Source: Mycolicibacterium aichiense (GTDB taxonomy: Bacteria; Actinomycetota; Actinomycetes; Mycobacteriales; Mycobacteriaceae). Taken from it: DNA of 64,000 bases. The stretch lies in contig NZ_AP022561.1 of the NCBI RefSeq assembly GCF_010726245.1, forward strand, positions 4,836,001 to 4,900,000, in the 5' to 3' direction. The notes beneath the pieces were generated by a model. The model was not told where the DNA came from and did no database searches. It was given only the letters and a program-made list of their open reading frames with translations. The position numbers were made by a program, and so were the translations under genes. Below are positions 63,620-64,000 of the stretch, piece after piece. Position 1 is the first letter of the stretch; every line of letters starts with the position of its first letter.

Positions 63620-64000
63620 TCCAGGTCGTCCATCGTCTCGTCGTCGGGCACCGGTTCTGGCGCAACCGCAAACGCGTTGCCCGCCGCTGCTTGGGCCGCC
63701 GACACTTCGAACGCGTCATCGTCGCGTACTGGTGGCCATTTCTCCGGATTCAATTCGCCGCGGGCGCGCCGGGACGCGATGAGGTCGGAGAATTCGGCCT
63801 CGCTGCGCTCATGCGAACGGCAGCACCACCGGTGCGTCTGAGGGTCAGCGTCGTACGACGCGAAGGTGCAATCGGCTTTGGGCGCCGATGTCGTGTCGGG
63901 CTTCGGTTTTGCAACGGACAGAACGCTATTCCCCGAAAGTTTTGAGAACCAAGCGAAGTCGGCGATCACGAGGTGGTCGCCGACTTCGACTGCGGGGACC
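63616..64000 (-). CDS. Unknown protein, N-terminus beyond window edge
   Basis: The frame is open to the window end, so only the C-terminal 127 residues are visible. They contain an aromatic VIADFAWFSKLSG block, two cysteine sites (ADCTFAS and HRWCCRSH) that could bind metal together with the histidines, and an acidic Pro-rich C-terminus. No family is recognised. Its stop overlaps the SF1 helicase start by four bases, so it belongs to the same operon as the type III restriction genes and may be an associated subunit. Confidence 0.7.
   Translation of the reverse strand, partial: VPAVEVGDHLVIADFAWFSKLSGNSVLSVAKPKPDTTSAPKADCTFASYDADPQTHRWCCRSHERSEAEFSDLIASRRARGELNPEKWPPVRDDDAFEVSAAQAAAGNAFAVAPEPVPDDETMDDLE

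Noticed and set aside
32511..64000. CRISPR array, tRNA attachment site or integrase marking the island
   Set aside because: No regularly spaced repeats, no tRNA-like sequence and no recombinase gene were found on reading both strands.

Overview
This is a high-GC actinobacterial chromosome segment, almost certainly a fast-growing mycobacterium (Mycolicibacterium-like). Signs are a complete yrbE-mce locus, a tandem TetR regulator resembling Mce3R, GAF-ANTAR proteins, a DUF5709 protein, a FadD-type acyl-AMP ligase, a deazaflavin (F420)-type nitroreductase-family protein and heavy GTG/TTG start use. The species cannot be fixed from the sequence alone. No rRNA, tRNA or CRISPR array was seen.

Layout: (1) 0.5-5.4 kb holds a 43-aa basic protein, a three-gene membrane redox cassette (Pro-rich anchored protein, YedZ-like haem protein, NuoF-like flavoprotein), a DUF5709 protein and a Ser/Thr kinase whose extracytoplasmic part is a solute-binding domain. 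(2) 5.8-11.2 kb holds an acyl-AMP ligase, three clustered GAF-ANTAR regulators and a fatty-acid desaturase. (3) 11.4-22.7 kb is a full mce operon (two YrbE permeases, MceA-F, an Mce-associated protein, an MPT64/RsiV-like secreted protein) ending in a two-domain TetR regulator. (4) 22.9-28.9 kb is ordinary accessory content: a secreted lipase, GH16 hydrolase, nitroreductase-family enzyme, DMT transporter, cupin and a VapBC-type toxin-antitoxin pair. (5) 28.9-32.4 kb is an NAD salvage locus: an NrtR-like Nudix regulator facing an unknown 344-aa protein, PnuC and NadR, with repeated operator-like sites between.

(6) From 32.5 kb to the window end (about 31 kb) nearly every gene is a helicase, nuclease, methylase, ATPase or unknown partner: a defence island. 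It has a 2099-aa HEPN/transglutaminase-like/DUF4011/SF1 helicase/nuclease protein with a coupled 61-aa ORF; an SMC-like ATPase with a coupled 113-aa helical protein and two small ORFs; an mrr restriction gene interrupted by one in-frame TGA; a tightly overlapping trio of DUF6361 protein, PLD nuclease and SNF2-like helicase; a pair made of a glycine-rich membrane/coiled-coil protein and an unknown partner; a UvrD-type helicase fused to a Cas4/RecB-like nuclease; and a type III restriction-modification system with an extra SF1 helicase and a further gene running off the edge.

The best candidates for something undescribed are the DUF6361-PLD-SNF2 operon (44.9-51.1 kb) and the membrane/coiled-coil pair (51.5-54.0 kb). 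Both are inferences from gene content and coupling; I cannot match either to a named system. Several reading-frame anomalies (mrr, the SMC-like ATPase 5' end, a small ORF at 40.2-40.5 kb, one GAF-ANTAR 5' end) deserve checking against raw reads.
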